A stretch of DNA of 64,000 nucleotides from Motiliproteus sp047633175 (GCA_047633175.1 JBLIEQ010000008.1:62001-126000); one strand, 5' to 3'; positions 25,357 through 34,863 are shown, counted from the stretch's first letter. Notes: generated by a model not told the origin, from the sequence alone. Translations and numbers: made by a program.

Positions 25357-25821
25357 ATGTTGATTCATGAGACCCTGGTGCGGGAGCGCTGTTTTTACGG
25401 CGTTCCCGGTAACAGTAAAAAACGCGTGCTCGAGCACGCCAGTGAACTGATCGCAGAGCAATCTCCTGATCTGGATTCCGAGCAGATCTTTGCCGGCCTC
25501 ATTGGTCGTGAACGCCTTGGCAGCACAGGCATAGGGGAAGGGATCGCCATCCCGCACTGCCGACTCGAAAGCTGTACCAAGCCCACAGGCACCCTGCTGC
25601 GACTAAAGGAACCGGTTGATTTCGATGCTATCGACGGTCAGGCTGTCGATCTGTTGTTCGTGCTGCTGGTTCCCCTGGAAGCCACCGAAGCCCATCTGCA
25701 GACCCTTGCAGCGCTTGCCGAGATGTTCAACAACGCAGGGGTCCGAGACCTGCTGCGCAGCACCGAGTCTGCCGAGCAACTCTACCAAACGACCGTCGAC
25801 TACGAGAGAGCTCGACTCTAA
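25357..25821 (+). CDS. ptsN: PTS-Ntr enzyme IIA
   Basis: Phosphate acceptor of the nitrogen PTS (PtsP-PtsO-PtsN), a regulatory chain that controls potassium transport and stress responses rather than sugar uptake. 154 aa. The phosphorylated histidine is H67 in GIAIPHCRL. GxxxREalgsTGIGeGiaiPH is the family signature. It overlaps rapZ by one base. Confidence 0.97.
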   Translation: MLIHETLVRERCFYGVPGNSKKRVLEHASELIAEQSPDLDSEQIFAGLIGRERLGSTGIGEGIAIPHCRLESCTKPTGTLLRLKEPVDFDAIDGQAVDLLFVLLVPLEATEAHLQTLAALAEMFNNAGVRDLLRSTESAEQLYQTTVDYERARL

Positions 25822-26687
25822 TGCGCCTGTTGATTCTTAGCGGTCGCTCCGGCTCAGGAAAATCTACCGCCCTGCAAGCACTCGAAGATCTGGGCTTTTA
25901 CTGCATAGACAACCTTCCGGTTGGCTTGCTGCCCGCACTGCTGGAGCAGATCGAGCAGCAACCCATGGAGGACAAAAGTGGCGTCGCTATCAGCATAGAT
26001 GCTCGCAACACTTCTCTGGGGCTAGGGCAGTTTCCGAGCATCTTTAAGCGACTGATCAAACCCCCTGTCAAATGCGACATCCTCTATCTTGACGCTGCGC
26101 CTGACACGCTGCTTAAACGGTTCAGTTCAACCCGTCGTCGCCACCCGCTGTCAGACGGTGACAAGGGCCTGAAACAGGCGATAGAGCTCGAAAGACAGCT
26201 GCTAGAACCCATTGCCGACCTGGCCAGCCTGAACATCGACACCACCCACCTGTCTCTTTACGAGCTCCGCGATATTATCAAGCTCAGGGTCGTCGGCCGC
26301 AGCTCCCAGGAACTGGCATTGCAGTTTCAATCCTTTGGTTTCAAGCATGGCGTACCGATGGATGCCGATCTAGTTTACGATGTCCGCTGCCTGCCTAACC
26401 CCTACTGGGAGCCCAGCCTGCGCCAGTATACCGGGCGGGATCAGCCAGTCATCGATTACCTCCGGCAGCAGTCACTGGTTACCGAGATGCAGGCCGATAT
26501 CTGTGCCTTTGTCGAAAAATGGTTGCCCGAATTTAAGCATAACAACCGCAGCTATCTGACCATCTGCATCGGCTGCACCGGTGGCCAACACCGGTCGGTC
26601 TATCTGGCTGAGCAACTGACTGACCATTTCAAACGAACCATGCATAATGTGCTGGTTCAGCATCGCGAACTTCAACGAACGGGGTAA
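25821..26687 (+). CDS. rapZ: RNase adapter protein RapZ
   Basis: P-loop RNA-binding protein that directs RNase E to the GlmZ sRNA and thereby controls glmS in enterobacteria. 288 aa. Walker A GRSGSGKS at residues 8-15; C-terminal CIGCTGGQHRSVYLAEQL is the metabolite/RNA-binding signature. Presence of a GlmZ-type sRNA here is not known. Sits between ptsN and ptsO as usual. Confidence 0.96.
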   Translation: MRLLILSGRSGSGKSTALQALEDLGFYCIDNLPVGLLPALLEQIEQQPMEDKSGVAISIDARNTSLGLGQFPSIFKRLIKPPVKCDILYLDAAPDTLLKRFSSTRRRHPLSDGDKGLKQAIELERQLLEPIADLASLNIDTTHLSLYELRDIIKLRVVGRSSQELALQFQSFGFKHGVPMDADLVYDVRCLPNPYWEPSLRQYTGRDQPVIDYLRQQSLVTEMQADICAFVEKWLPEFKHNNRSYLTICIGCTGGQHRSVYLAEQLTDHFKRTMHNVLVQHRELQRTG

Positions 26688-26690
26688 GGC

Positions 26691-26960
26691 ATGATCGAAA
26701 AGCAGTTAACCATCATCAATAAGTTGGGACTGCACGCCCGGGCAACGGCGAAACTGATCGGCGTTACCAGTAATTTTTCCAGCCGCATTCAACTGATCCG
26801 TGACGGACGCGCCGTGGATGCCAAGAGCATCATGTCGGTCATGATGCTCGCCGCATCCCAAGGGACAGTCCTCACGGTGACGGCTGATGGCGACGATGAA
26901 GCCAAGGCGATGGCCGCACTCGAACAGTTGATCAATGATTTTTTTGGTGAAGGTGAATAG
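26691..26960 (+). CDS. ptsO: HPr-like phosphocarrier NPr
   Basis: Phosphocarrier of the nitrogen PTS. 89 aa. Active histidine H15 in NKLGLHARATAKL, and the second signature DAKSIMSVMMLAAS. Starts 3 bases after rapZ. Last gene of the rpoN cluster. Confidence 0.96.
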   Translation: MIEKQLTIINKLGLHARATAKLIGVTSNFSSRIQLIRDGRAVDAKSIMSVMMLAASQGTVLTVTADGDDEAKAMAALEQLINDFFGEGE

Positions 26961-27079
26961 CCACCGATTTGTTTCATGAAGAATGAGAACAGAAAAGGCG
27001 GATCTGTCCCCTTTTCCCACCGCCCTTTTTCTCACAAGATCCAACCCCCAGACCCCCACAACGCTCAGCAAGGATGCTG

Positions 27080-27145
27080 TCATTGTGGGTTTGGCGTTAC
27101 ACTGTCGGAATAAATTCCGACCCACAGGGACGAGTGGAGATGTTA
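27080..27145. repeat. Dispersed repeat module copy (GTCGGAATAAATTCCGACCC)
   Basis: Contains TGTGGGTTTGGCG, then TGTCGGAATAAATTCCGAC, a near-perfect palindrome, and CCCACAGGGACGAG. Same modules as at 11373-11640. Lies between ptsO and darP. Confidence 0.75.
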
Positions 27146-27227
27146 TCCTTACCGCCGTAACTGATGTAGCAGGTTTTATCTCCTTTAGACCTAGCCACAC
27201 TAACCCATATGACCGCATGAGGCTCTT

Positions 27228-27743
27228 ATGAGCGACCGGTTCAACGATTTAGAAAAAGTTGAAGACACAGTTAAGAGTAAAACCCAGGTAAAGCGGGAGG
27301 TGGAGGCGCTTCAAAAACTCGGCATGAAGCTGATCAATCAAAAGCAGGAGCTTCTCGACAAACTTCCGCTGAACGATGAACTCAGAGCGGCTCTTCGCGA
27401 AGCACTACGCCTTAAGCAAAATGAGGCCAAGCGCCGCCATATGCAATATATTGGCAAGCTGATGCGCGACGTGGATCCGGAACTGATTCAGCAGGCGATC
27501 GATACCCAGGACGCGGGCACCCAGGCGTATACCCAGTACTTTCATAACCTTGAGCGCTGGCGCGACCGCTTGATAGCCGATGACGATCAGATCGAAAACT
27601 TCGCTCAGACCTATCCCGAAGCCGATCGTCAGCACCTACGCCAACTGCTTCGCAACGCTCGCAAAGAGACCGAACTCAGCAAGCCCCCGGTCAACGCCAA
27701 AAAGCTGTTCAAATATATTCGCGAACTGGATACCAACCGCTAA
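27228..27743 (+). CDS. darP: DarP/YjgA family ribosome biogenesis protein (DUF615)
   Basis: Helical protein associated with late 50S subunit assembly. 171 aa. Starts MSDRFNDLEKVEDTVKSKTQ and contains RREVEALQKLG-like and LRLKQNEAKRRHMQYIGKLMRDVD, the diagnostic DUF615 core, then LERWRDRLI and the C-terminal ARKE...KLFKYIRELD. Usually flanked by tldD/pmbA in related genomes; neither is here. Confidence 0.93.
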   Translation: MSDRFNDLEKVEDTVKSKTQVKREVEALQKLGMKLINQKQELLDKLPLNDELRAALREALRLKQNEAKRRHMQYIGKLMRDVDPELIQQAIDTQDAGTQAYTQYFHNLERWRDRLIADDDQIENFAQTYPEADRQHLRQLLRNARKETELSKPPVNAKKLFKYIRELDTNR

Positions 27744-27762
27744 TAGTATAGACCCGCAAAAC

Positions 27763-27799
27763 CGGGATAATATCAGCAGGGCCTGCTGATCTTATCCCG
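27763..27799 (+). terminator. Strong hairpin after darP, possible terminator
   Basis: CGGGATAA-t-ATCAGCA, loop GGGCC, TGCTGAT-c-TTATCCCG: about 15 paired bases with one internal mismatch. No U tract follows, so termination is not certain; it may instead be a processed or REP-like palindrome. Confidence 0.5.
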
Positions 27800-27937
27800 T
27801 CTCAGGCACTCTGCCCTCCTCAGTATTGTTTACCCAAAAGAAACAATTAGTTTAATTTAATGCCAATTGCCTACCCCTGGTATTTAGCCTATCTTGTCTT
27901 CATCAAATTCTCTGTGATTATCGATAAGGATCCACCT

Positions 27938-28498
27938 ATGAAAAAAGTTCTGCTCGCTGCCGTTATCACCGCTTCCGCAAGCTTTGGCAGCCAGACTGCG
28001 AGTGCTGCGCAGTACAACGTTGACCCAACCCATTCTTTCATTAATTTCCGGGTACAGCATCTGGGCGTCAGCTGGCTCCATGGCCGCTTTAACGATATCA
28101 CTGGCACTTTCGATTACGATGCCAGCAATGAGACCGCCAGCCAGGTCGAGATGAAGGTCAAGACCGCCAGTGTCGACAGTAACCATGCCGAGCGTGACAA
28201 GCACCTGCGCAGCGACGACTTCCTCGATATTGATAAGTATCCGACGGCCAGCTTCAAGAGCAGCAGCTTCGATGGTAAAAGCCTGACAGGTGAATTAACC
28301 CTGCATGGCATCACTAAAACGATAGAGATAGAGGTCACCAAAGTCGGTGAAGGCGATGATCCCTGGGGCGGTCACCGCGCAGGTTTTGTTGGCACCCACG
28401 ACCTCAAGCGCTCCGATTTCGGTATCAGCTACAATCTGGGACCGGCCGCTGAAGTGGTAGAGATGCAGTTCAACATCGAAGGTATCCTCAACAAGTAG
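27938..28498 (+). CDS. YceI family periplasmic lipocalin-like protein
   Basis: YceI-domain protein that binds isoprenoid or other hydrophobic ligands in a beta-barrel. 186 aa from the ATG at 27938, preceded by AAGGAT; it begins with a signal peptide (MKKVLLAAVITASASFG, cleaved near ASA). A frame extended to 27860 would bury the signal. Motifs are YNVDPTHSFINFRVQHLG, VDSNHAERDKHLRSDDFLD, LTLHGITK and FGISYNLGPAAEVV. It is followed 26 bp later by a cytochrome b561, a frequent pairing. Confidence 0.93.
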   Translation: MKKVLLAAVITASASFGSQTASAAQYNVDPTHSFINFRVQHLGVSWLHGRFNDITGTFDYDASNETASQVEMKVKTASVDSNHAERDKHLRSDDFLDIDKYPTASFKSSSFDGKSLTGELTLHGITKTIEIEVTKVGEGDDPWGGHRAGFVGTHDLKRSDFGISYNLGPAAEVVEMQFNIEGILNK

Positions 28499-28524
28499 TA
28501 CTGCTCGCTGATTAGAGGCCGATC

Positions 28525-29067
28525 ATGGCAATAACCAACACTCGCAACAGCTTTGGCTGGCTGACCCAGCTACTGCACTGGCTGGTTGCGCTGCACATCC
28601 TAGGGCTGATCGCCCTGGGCTGGTATATGGTCGATCTCAGTTACTATGACCCCAACTACCACGACAGTCTGTACTACCATAAAGCCTTCGGCATGCTGGC
28701 ACTGACGCTGGCTGCGTGCAAGGTACTCTGGTTCGTCTTTAATATTCAACCCGCACCCGCAGCACCTCTTCCTCCCTGGCAGGAGTGGGCGTCCAGGGCG
28801 GCACACCTGCTGTTGTTGGGATTGATGCTGATCATTCCGGTCGGTGGCTACTTTATATCCACCTCTGCCGGTGATGGCATCGATATGCTGGGTTTATTAG
28901 AGATCCCCGCACTGATCGATGTGAGTGATGACTGGCGAGATCTCGCCATCAGCAGCCATGAATTCCTGGCTTACAGCCTTTTAGCCCTCACTGGACTGCA
29001 TGCAACCGCAGCCCTAAAGCATCAGTTTATCGATCGTGATGGCACCCTGAAGCGGATGCTCTGGTAG
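28525..29067 (+). CDS. Cytochrome b561 (CybB-type di-heme membrane protein)
   Basis: Four-helix inner-membrane b-type cytochrome of 180 aa. Likely heme histidines are H18 (QLLHWL), the YYHKAFGML histidine near residue 52, the SSHEFLAY histidine near 153 and the GLHATAALKHQF histidines near 167-173. It probably passes electrons between quinone and a partner; pairing with yceI recalls quinone-related functions, but this is inference. Confidence 0.9.
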   Translation: MAITNTRNSFGWLTQLLHWLVALHILGLIALGWYMVDLSYYDPNYHDSLYYHKAFGMLALTLAACKVLWFVFNIQPAPAAPLPPWQEWASRAAHLLLLGLMLIIPVGGYFISTSAGDGIDMLGLLEIPALIDVSDDWRDLAISSHEFLAYSLLALTGLHATAALKHQFIDRDGTLKRMLW

Positions 29068-29101
29068 CCCTTATTCAGGGCTCTGCTCAAAAGGGGTCGG
29101 G

Positions 29102-29935
29102 TTATTCCGGAGCGCAGTCCTCGAGCGCTCTGCGATGCGTCTGCAGAGGCATCTTGCCGCGTAACTCGGCGACTCTGCCCAGTTCTATATCCGCCAATAC
29201 CAGCCCTTCGCCTTTATCCCTGCAGCTCAGGATCTCTCCCCAGGGATCAACAACCATCGAATGGCCGTAGGTCTCACGACGGCTATTATGCACTCCGCCC
29301 TGATTAGCGGCCAACAGGTAACACTGCGTTTCTATCGCACGAGCGCGCAGCAGCACCTCCCAATGGGCCTCACCGGTCAGCTGGGTAAAGGCGGCAGGCA
29401 CACTGATCAGTTGCGCGCCCTGCTTCACCAGCCTTGAATACAGCTCGGGAAAACGCAGATCGTAACAGATTGATAATCCAAGCCGCCCGATTGGCGTATC
29501 GACTACACAGAGTCGATTGCCGGGCTCGATATGATCCGACTCCCGATAACTGCCCTGGCCATCGGCCACATCGACATCGAACAGATGTACCTTGTCGTAA
29601 CGGCAGCGCTCCACGCCCTGGTCGTCCACAACGAAACAGGCGGCCCGCACTCGGCGACCATCATCACTGGCAACGGGTACCGAACCGGCAACGACCCAGA
29701 CCCCGTGGCTGCGGGCCTGGCTGGCGATAAACTGGCGGATAGGCCCCTCGGGCGAGACCTCCAGCCGTCCTTGCGCCAGTAGTGCGCTAGCATCGAAGAC
29801 CGCGAAATTTTCCGGCAATAAAACCAGCCGGGCACCTGCGGCAGCCGCTTCCCCGATCCAATAGCCGGCGCGCTCGAGATTATCCTGTAACGATTTACCG
29901 CTAACCATTTGAATCATCGCCACCTGATTCATCAT
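29102..29935 (-). CDS. Carbon-nitrogen hydrolase (nitrilase family, deaminated glutathione amidase-like)
   Basis: Cytoplasmic amidase of 277 aa. The Glu-Lys-Cys triad is visible: E42 in LLPENF, K in YDKVHLFDV (near 118) and C in LGLSICYDLRFPELY (near 155). The closest known branch is the Nit1/YbeM type, which repairs deaminated glutathione; the precise substrate is inferred. In Pseudomonas-like genomes this gene follows yhdP and precedes tldD; here an MBL-fold gene is interposed and tldD is absent. Confidence 0.9.
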   Translation of the reverse strand: MMNQVAMIQMVSGKSLQDNLERAGYWIGEAAAAGARLVLLPENFAVFDASALLAQGRLEVSPEGPIRQFIASQARSHGVWVVAGSVPVASDDGRRVRAACFVVDDQGVERCRYDKVHLFDVDVADGQGSYRESDHIEPGNRLCVVDTPIGRLGLSICYDLRFPELYSRLVKQGAQLISVPAAFTQLTGEAHWEVLLRARAIETQCYLLAANQGGVHNSRRETYGHSMVVDPWGEILSCRDKGEGLVLADIELGRVAELRGKMPLQTHRRALEDCAPE

Positions 29936-29971
29936 CAGCTCATCCTCCTGTTGACCTTAGTTTGTTCAATC

Positions 29972-30136
29972 GTAACTATTCAGTATATTTATTTAATCTA
30001 AGAAACTGATTATGAAGTGTTTATGGAGAGAGCCTCTTTGGCAAGGGTGCCAAAGTGGAGCCTACATGGACGTATTTACGGTGTCTCTTGGTACAAATAC
30101 TTCATAATTTAAAGTAGATGTGTACTGAATAGTTAG
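29972..30136. repeat. MITE-like element, copy B, carrying a nested palindromic element
   Basis: Ends GTAACTATTCAG (29972) and CTGAATAGTTAG (30136) match copies A and C, but the interior is ~100 bp longer. The extra part, 30010-30107, has its own imperfect inverted ends (TTATGAAGTGTTT / AAATACTTCATAA) and a perfect 8-bp hairpin CTTTGGCA-aggg-TGCCAAAG. It looks like one small element inserted in another. Confidence 0.75.
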
Positions 30137-30142
30137 TTCACC

Positions 30143-30835
30143 TCATCCGCGCACCATCGCATTGCTCTCACGCTCATCGCCGATACGGGTGCTCGGGCCA
30201 TGACCGGTGATCACCAACGCATCCGTATCCAGCGTATAGAGTCGCTCTTTAATCGATCTCTCAATCTGATTGTAATCGCCCCCCCAGAGATCGGTACGGC
30301 CGATGGAACCTCGGAACAATGTATCGCCAGCCACCAGCAACTTGGCCTCTTCAAACCAAAAGCTGGTCGAACCCGGCGAATGCCCCGGCGTATGAATCGC
30401 CACTCCGCCGCAGCAACCCAGATCCTGATCATCGACGATCGCGGCATCCGGATCGGGCTGCGGCGTATAGGGCACCCCGAACATCTGACACTGCTGCTCG
30501 ATCATATCCCAAAGAAAATTATCCGCCGCATGCAGATAGATGGGAGCCCCGGTTTTAGTCTTGAGTTCGCCTGCCGCCAGCACATGATCCAGATGGGCAT
30601 GGGTGTGATAGATCGCCACCAGCTGCAGGTTATTGGTCTGCAGCTCGGCCAAGATCCGCTCCGCATCACCACCGGGATCGATCACTATCGCCTTACCACT
30701 GCGGGTATCTCCCAGCAACGTACAGTTGCACTGCAGGGGACCGACCGTAAAGGTCTTACGAAAAAAGACCGGGGCCGTCGGTTTCTGCACCGAGCCTGCG
30801 GATAGGGTATGGGGCTTCTTTGACTCTGCTGACAC
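30143..30835 (-). CDS. MBL-fold metallo-hydrolase (YcbL / glyoxalase II-like)
   Basis: Zinc hydrolase of 230 aa. Metal motif HTHAHLDH, then IHTPGHSPGSTSFWF, LLVAGDTLFRGSIGRTDL and ITGHGPSTRIGDE. It resembles YcbL-type glyoxalase II or related thioester hydrolases; the substrate is not certain. The start is the GTG at 30835 with GGAGGAG 6 bases upstream; a TTG 15 bases earlier would place the start inside the ribosome-binding site. The upstream region carries a second copy of the binding site, see 30839-30955. Confidence 0.88.
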   Translation of the reverse strand: MSAESKKPHTLSAGSVQKPTAPVFFRKTFTVGPLQCNCTLLGDTRSGKAIVIDPGGDAERILAELQTNNLQLVAIYHTHAHLDHVLAAGELKTKTGAPIYLHAADNFLWDMIEQQCQMFGVPYTPQPDPDAAIVDDQDLGCCGGVAIHTPGHSPGSTSFWFEEAKLLVAGDTLFRGSIGRTDLWGGDYNQIERSIKERLYTLDTDALVITGHGPSTRIGDERESNAMVRG

Positions 30836-30838
30836 TAA

Positions 30839-30955
30839 AATCTCCTCCAACGGGCTCTTTAGCTAAGGGGCTCTTTATCTAAGGGGAATAGCTTTAAAGG
30901 GAATGCTTCTCTGACACTATTCAGGCACTGAAAACACCCAGAATCTCCTCCAACG
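30839..30955 (-). repeat. Duplicated ribosome-binding region upstream of the MBL-fold gene
   Basis: AATCTCCTCCAACG at 30839-30852 recurs at 30942-30955 (period 103). On the minus strand each is CGTTGGAGGAGATT, and each is followed by AGTGTCAG (start codon GTG-TCA), with ~20 extra bases in the distal copy. Between them GGCTCTTTAGCTAAGG and GGCTCTTTATCTAAGG form another tandem pair. Confidence 0.75.
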
Positions 30956-30975
30956 ACAATATTGCATGGACGCTA

Positions 30976-33900
30976 TTACTGCGGAACAGAGTTGATCAGT
31001 TCAACCTGAGGATCCGTCCATAGCCCTTCGATGTTATAGCGTACCGATGTAAATTTACTGAGCTGCTTGCCGATCAGTTTTTCTACGATGAAGACCGCCC
31101 CTGCGATCTGCGGTGTCGCCAAAAATACCGCCGCTAGCGGTAAGTTTTCGCTGATCGGCAAACTCACCAGCATCCGCTGATTGAGAGTTTCATTATAAAG
31201 ATCCACAGAGCCCTCAAACTCCAAGCCGAGGGTCGGCCCAACCAACGTCAAAGGGACCAGGCTGGTCGCTACCGCATCACTGATTCGATAGTGGCCTGCC
31301 AGACTATCGAAGCTGATTTCATCCTGGGCGAGATCTGAAAAGTCTAAACTCAAACGTCGCCAAAGAGTACTGGTATTAAATAGGCTGAAGATCTTCACCA
31401 CCTGGGAGCCGGCACCGCTATTGCGTATTTTGCCGCCCTTGAGTTCCAACTTAGCCTCGCCATCAAGTGTATCCAGATTGAAGGCCAGCGGGGAACCCTG
31501 CCAGAGAAACTGACCGCTCAATTGCGCCGACTCCGTCACCACGTTTGGAGCCGCATCCCACTCCTGCAGCACCTGGCCTACATCCTCGGCGCTGAGGGTC
31601 AGATCAACATAGCTACTATGCTGGCTGTTTTGATAACCCCAATCGAGATCGGCGACGACTCCGAGGCTGCCTATTCTTACATCAACACCCTTAATCAGTA
31701 CGCCATTGCGGCTCGGTTGCACCTCAAAATCCCAGCGCCCAAGATCACGCTTGCCGTAATTAAGCGCCGCGATACTCACCTTCGCGGGAGGAAGCGAGCG
31801 AGGATCGAAATCGACCAGAGGATCCTGATCGGGATCGAACCTGGCGTCAGAAGCCTTTTCCCCGGTAACGCCGGATTCTGGATGAGGGAGCCTGAGATGC
31901 TCCAGCTCTACCCGAGCAACCCCCTGTCTGACGGGTAATACGACCCGCCCCCTAATCATTGGGCTGTCGAGGTTAAGCGTCCAGCTGTCGATGCCGGGCG
32001 AGAGTTCGACCTGCAGCTGCCTGACCTCTAAGGCACCGTAATCGAGTCGGCCTATATCGAGTTCTACCTGCCTGAGGATGGCTGCGGGATACGCCTGCGA
32101 CCCGGTTTCAGACGGGTCGGTGTCTATATAAGTCTGCGTTATAAAATCCTGCCAGGGTGCTACGGCAAGACTGTCCAGCTGACCCCGGATCCATAAGCCA
32201 TCTCCACGACTCACCGCCGCCGGCTGACCGCGGCCTAAGACCAGCTCAGCACCGCTAAACGTGTTCGACAGGGGCATCGAAAAATCGAGCAGCCGGGCAT
32301 AACGGAGACGCAGATCAGGGCTTGCGCCCAGGCGAATATCGATCCCGAGAGGCCGGGACTGCTCGGCACTCTTTCCAAAGGGCACCGGCAACTCGGCGAC
32401 AATTCCCCGCAGCTCGCTGTTGATCCGTAGATTGGAGCAGGCCGGCGTCGCCGTACACAGCTCCAGTCGGGCCTGGTATTGAGTCTCACCCTGGATATTT
32501 TGCAACAACGGCTGCAACGACGGCTGCCGTAACCACTGCTTAAGCGGGTCGGCGCCTACCCAGCCATCAACACTAATCAACGTTCGCGAACCCTCCTGAT
32601 CCGGTTCCGTGATGATACCCGCCTGCAATGGCTGGCCTAAAAGGCTCCCACTTATTCGCGGCGAAGAGAGCCCCTCACGCTCGTGATAATGCAACGTACC
32701 CGCTAATTGGCTAAAATCCAAATCAAGACTGGTATTGGAAAGCAAGCCGTCGGCTAACGTAGACTCGATCCTGATCTGCGATTGCTCTGGATGTTGCAGG
32801 TCAATCCCCAGCGCTACTCGAGAATGGCTGGTGCCATCCAGCTGCCAGGGCTGTAATGCCTCACCCAAGGCAGCCAGGGCAGGACCCTCGATCAACGCGG
32901 TACGTATATCCGCGGCAGGGCCGTCCAGCTCGGCCTCGACCTGTAACCGAGAGCCGCCTGCCGGCAAATAGATCTGCCCCCGGCTCAAATCAGTACCCAG
33001 CAACTGGCCATCCGCAATCTCAGCCAGCAACTCGCTGCCCTTGATCAAGACAAAGGGGTTAGCCTGAGTCAACATCGGCCACTCCGGCTGATAACGCACC
33101 GACGCCTGATCCGCTTTGAAAAACAGCTGCACACTGGCCGCAGGCGACACACCTGCAAGCCTGCGCAGAGGGGTATCTATGACCACGCCACCGGTACGTA
33201 TCTCCCCCCCCTGGATAGACTGTTGCAACCACTCAAATAACGGCTTGGAAACCAGTTTATCAGGCACGAACAGCGGCGCCAGAGTCGCATCGGCGTCCTC
33301 AATGCCGATCATCAGGGTCAGCCTGCCGGCCTGCTCAGGATTGGATTTAGCCGGCAGATCCAGGCTGAATCGACCATTCGCCCGCAGCCTGCTATCCCTC
33401 AGCTGCAGATGCTGGCTGATAACATGAACCCCATCAGTCGCCAACTCCCAGCTCACCACCCCTCGGGCCCTATCAAACTGCCAACCCTGACTATAAAGCT
33501 GAGGGAGATTCAGGGCGACCTGCTCCGATGAAAAATCGACTCGCCCGGTCTTCGAATTTAACTGCAGCAGACCACTGACACCTTGGATGCCCGGGGCACC
33601 CCGCCAGGGCGAGACACCGATCCGATTCAGGTCCGCACTAAAATCGAAGCTGGAGGGCTGAGTCTCGGTAGCCAGCTGCAACGCCAGGCGTGGATTACGC
33701 AACTCACCCACCGGATCCAATCCAGCCAGCTGTTGCTTTACACTATCGTCCACCAACGACGAGTCATTAAGGATACGCCACAGAGGCTCCAGGGCGACCC
33801 TGTCGCTGGAAAGCAGCCAATGTGCGCCCTGCTTTCGTAACGATAATCGATCCAGGGGCAGCGCCATGCCGTCGATCTGCCCCTGCAGGGCGCTGATCGC

Positions 33901-34857
33901 TAGTTCACCCTGCTGTAGGCCATCGAGGGTCAGATTGAAGCCTAACGACCCATCTGCAACGGTTAACGCCTCAGCACCCTGTTGCCAGTCCAGCTGCGGA
34001 AGCTGAATCTCCCCTTGAAGCAGATGCTTACCATCGGGACGCCAACTCCCCCACAGTTCGGCACCCAGTTGAAACTGCTCAGGCAGTTGCGGCAGTTGCG
34101 GCAGTTGCGGCAGTTCGCCGACAAACTGACCCCAGAACTGCTGATCAAGAACCGGACTTTTAAAGTAAAACTCTGAACTAAATCCAGCCTCCCCCGGCAC
34201 GCCATGCAAGAGTGCACGTAATTCGATCGCCTGCTTCATCCCCAGCACCAAGCGCCCTACCAGCGCATAGTCATCATCGCGGTTTTGAAAGGTCAGATTG
34301 ATCAACTGCGGCGGAAGGGGGGCGTGCTCCTCAAACTGAACCTGCACCAGGGCATTGCGAATTTCCAACTCCTGTTGCGAAAGCAATGCTTGCAGCAGAG
34401 GTATCAGACTATTAGAGGCGGAGGGATCCGGTCCTGCGTAGGGCTCCTCATACGAACCGACCAAATCCCAACCCTGCGCAACAGAGCGATACAGAGACAG
34501 GGACAGCTGATCAAGCAACACCTGATGAAAGACGACCTCGCCGCGCCGCAGCGAACCCAGGATATCGAGCTGCAGCTCCATCCTGCCTATATCGATATGC
34601 CTTCCACCCTCAAGGGTCACCCTGACCGAGGTCGCATCTAAGCCTGGGGAAAAACCACTCCAGTTGCCGCGCAGCTCACCAACACTGACCTGAAAACGGG
34701 GGGCATCGCTGATCAACTGCTCTAGGTCAGCCTTATAATCGATCAGATTGAGCATCAGCCAACGACTCGCTGTGAGCGCGACGGCCAACACCAGGATCAA
34801 ACCAATACAACCGGTTACAATCCAGTGTCGAAGACGATGGCGGCGAGGTAAGCCCAT
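30976..34857 (-). CDS. yhdP: YhdP family AsmA-like protein (intermembrane phospholipid transport)
   Basis: Very large inner-membrane-anchored periplasmic protein, 1293 aa, of the YhdP/TIGR02099 family, with DUF3971 and an AsmA-like C-terminal part. In E. coli YhdP, TamB and YdbH act as phospholipid bridges to the outer membrane. One N-terminal membrane segment (IVTGCIGLILVLAVALTA). The C-terminal region (NLDTLDGEAKLELKGGKI, FSLFNTSTLWRRLSLDFSDL) is typical. A nine-base repeat (34081-34116) encodes PQLPQLPQLPE near residue 250. It is 6 bp after rng. Confidence 0.93.
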   Translation of the reverse strand: MGLPRRHRLRHWIVTGCIGLILVLAVALTASRWLMLNLIDYKADLEQLISDAPRFQVSVGELRGNWSGFSPGLDATSVRVTLEGGRHIDIGRMELQLDILGSLRRGEVVFHQVLLDQLSLSLYRSVAQGWDLVGSYEEPYAGPDPSASNSLIPLLQALLSQQELEIRNALVQVQFEEHAPLPPQLINLTFQNRDDDYALVGRLVLGMKQAIELRALLHGVPGEAGFSSEFYFKSPVLDQQFWGQFVGELPQLPQLPQLPEQFQLGAELWGSWRPDGKHLLQGEIQLPQLDWQQGAEALTVADGSLGFNLTLDGLQQGELAISALQGQIDGMALPLDRLSLRKQGAHWLLSSDRVALEPLWRILNDSSLVDDSVKQQLAGLDPVGELRNPRLALQLATETQPSSFDFSADLNRIGVSPWRGAPGIQGVSGLLQLNSKTGRVDFSSEQVALNLPQLYSQGWQFDRARGVVSWELATDGVHVISQHLQLRDSRLRANGRFSLDLPAKSNPEQAGRLTLMIGIEDADATLAPLFVPDKLVSKPLFEWLQQSIQGGEIRTGGVVIDTPLRRLAGVSPAASVQLFFKADQASVRYQPEWPMLTQANPFVLIKGSELLAEIADGQLLGTDLSRGQIYLPAGGSRLQVEAELDGPAADIRTALIEGPALAALGEALQPWQLDGTSHSRVALGIDLQHPEQSQIRIESTLADGLLSNTSLDLDFSQLAGTLHYHEREGLSSPRISGSLLGQPLQAGIITEPDQEGSRTLISVDGWVGADPLKQWLRQPSLQPLLQNIQGETQYQARLELCTATPACSNLRINSELRGIVAELPVPFGKSAEQSRPLGIDIRLGASPDLRLRYARLLDFSMPLSNTFSGAELVLGRGQPAAVSRGDGLWIRGQLDSLAVAPWQDFITQTYIDTDPSETGSQAYPAAILRQVELDIGRLDYGALEVRQLQVELSPGIDSWTLNLDSPMIRGRVVLPVRQGVARVELEHLRLPHPESGVTGEKASDARFDPDQDPLVDFDPRSLPPAKVSIAALNYGKRDLGRWDFEVQPSRNGVLIKGVDVRIGSLGVVADLDWGYQNSQHSSYVDLTLSAEDVGQVLQEWDAAPNVVTESAQLSGQFLWQGSPLAFNLDTLDGEAKLELKGGKIRNSGAGSQVVKIFSLFNTSTLWRRLSLDFSDLAQDEISFDSLAGHYRISDAVATSLVPLTLVGPTLGLEFEGSVDLYNETLNQRMLVSLPISENLPLAAVFLATPQIAGAVFIVEKLIGKQLSKFTSVRYNIEGLWTDPQVELINSVPQ

Positions 34858-34863
34858 CGGCAG

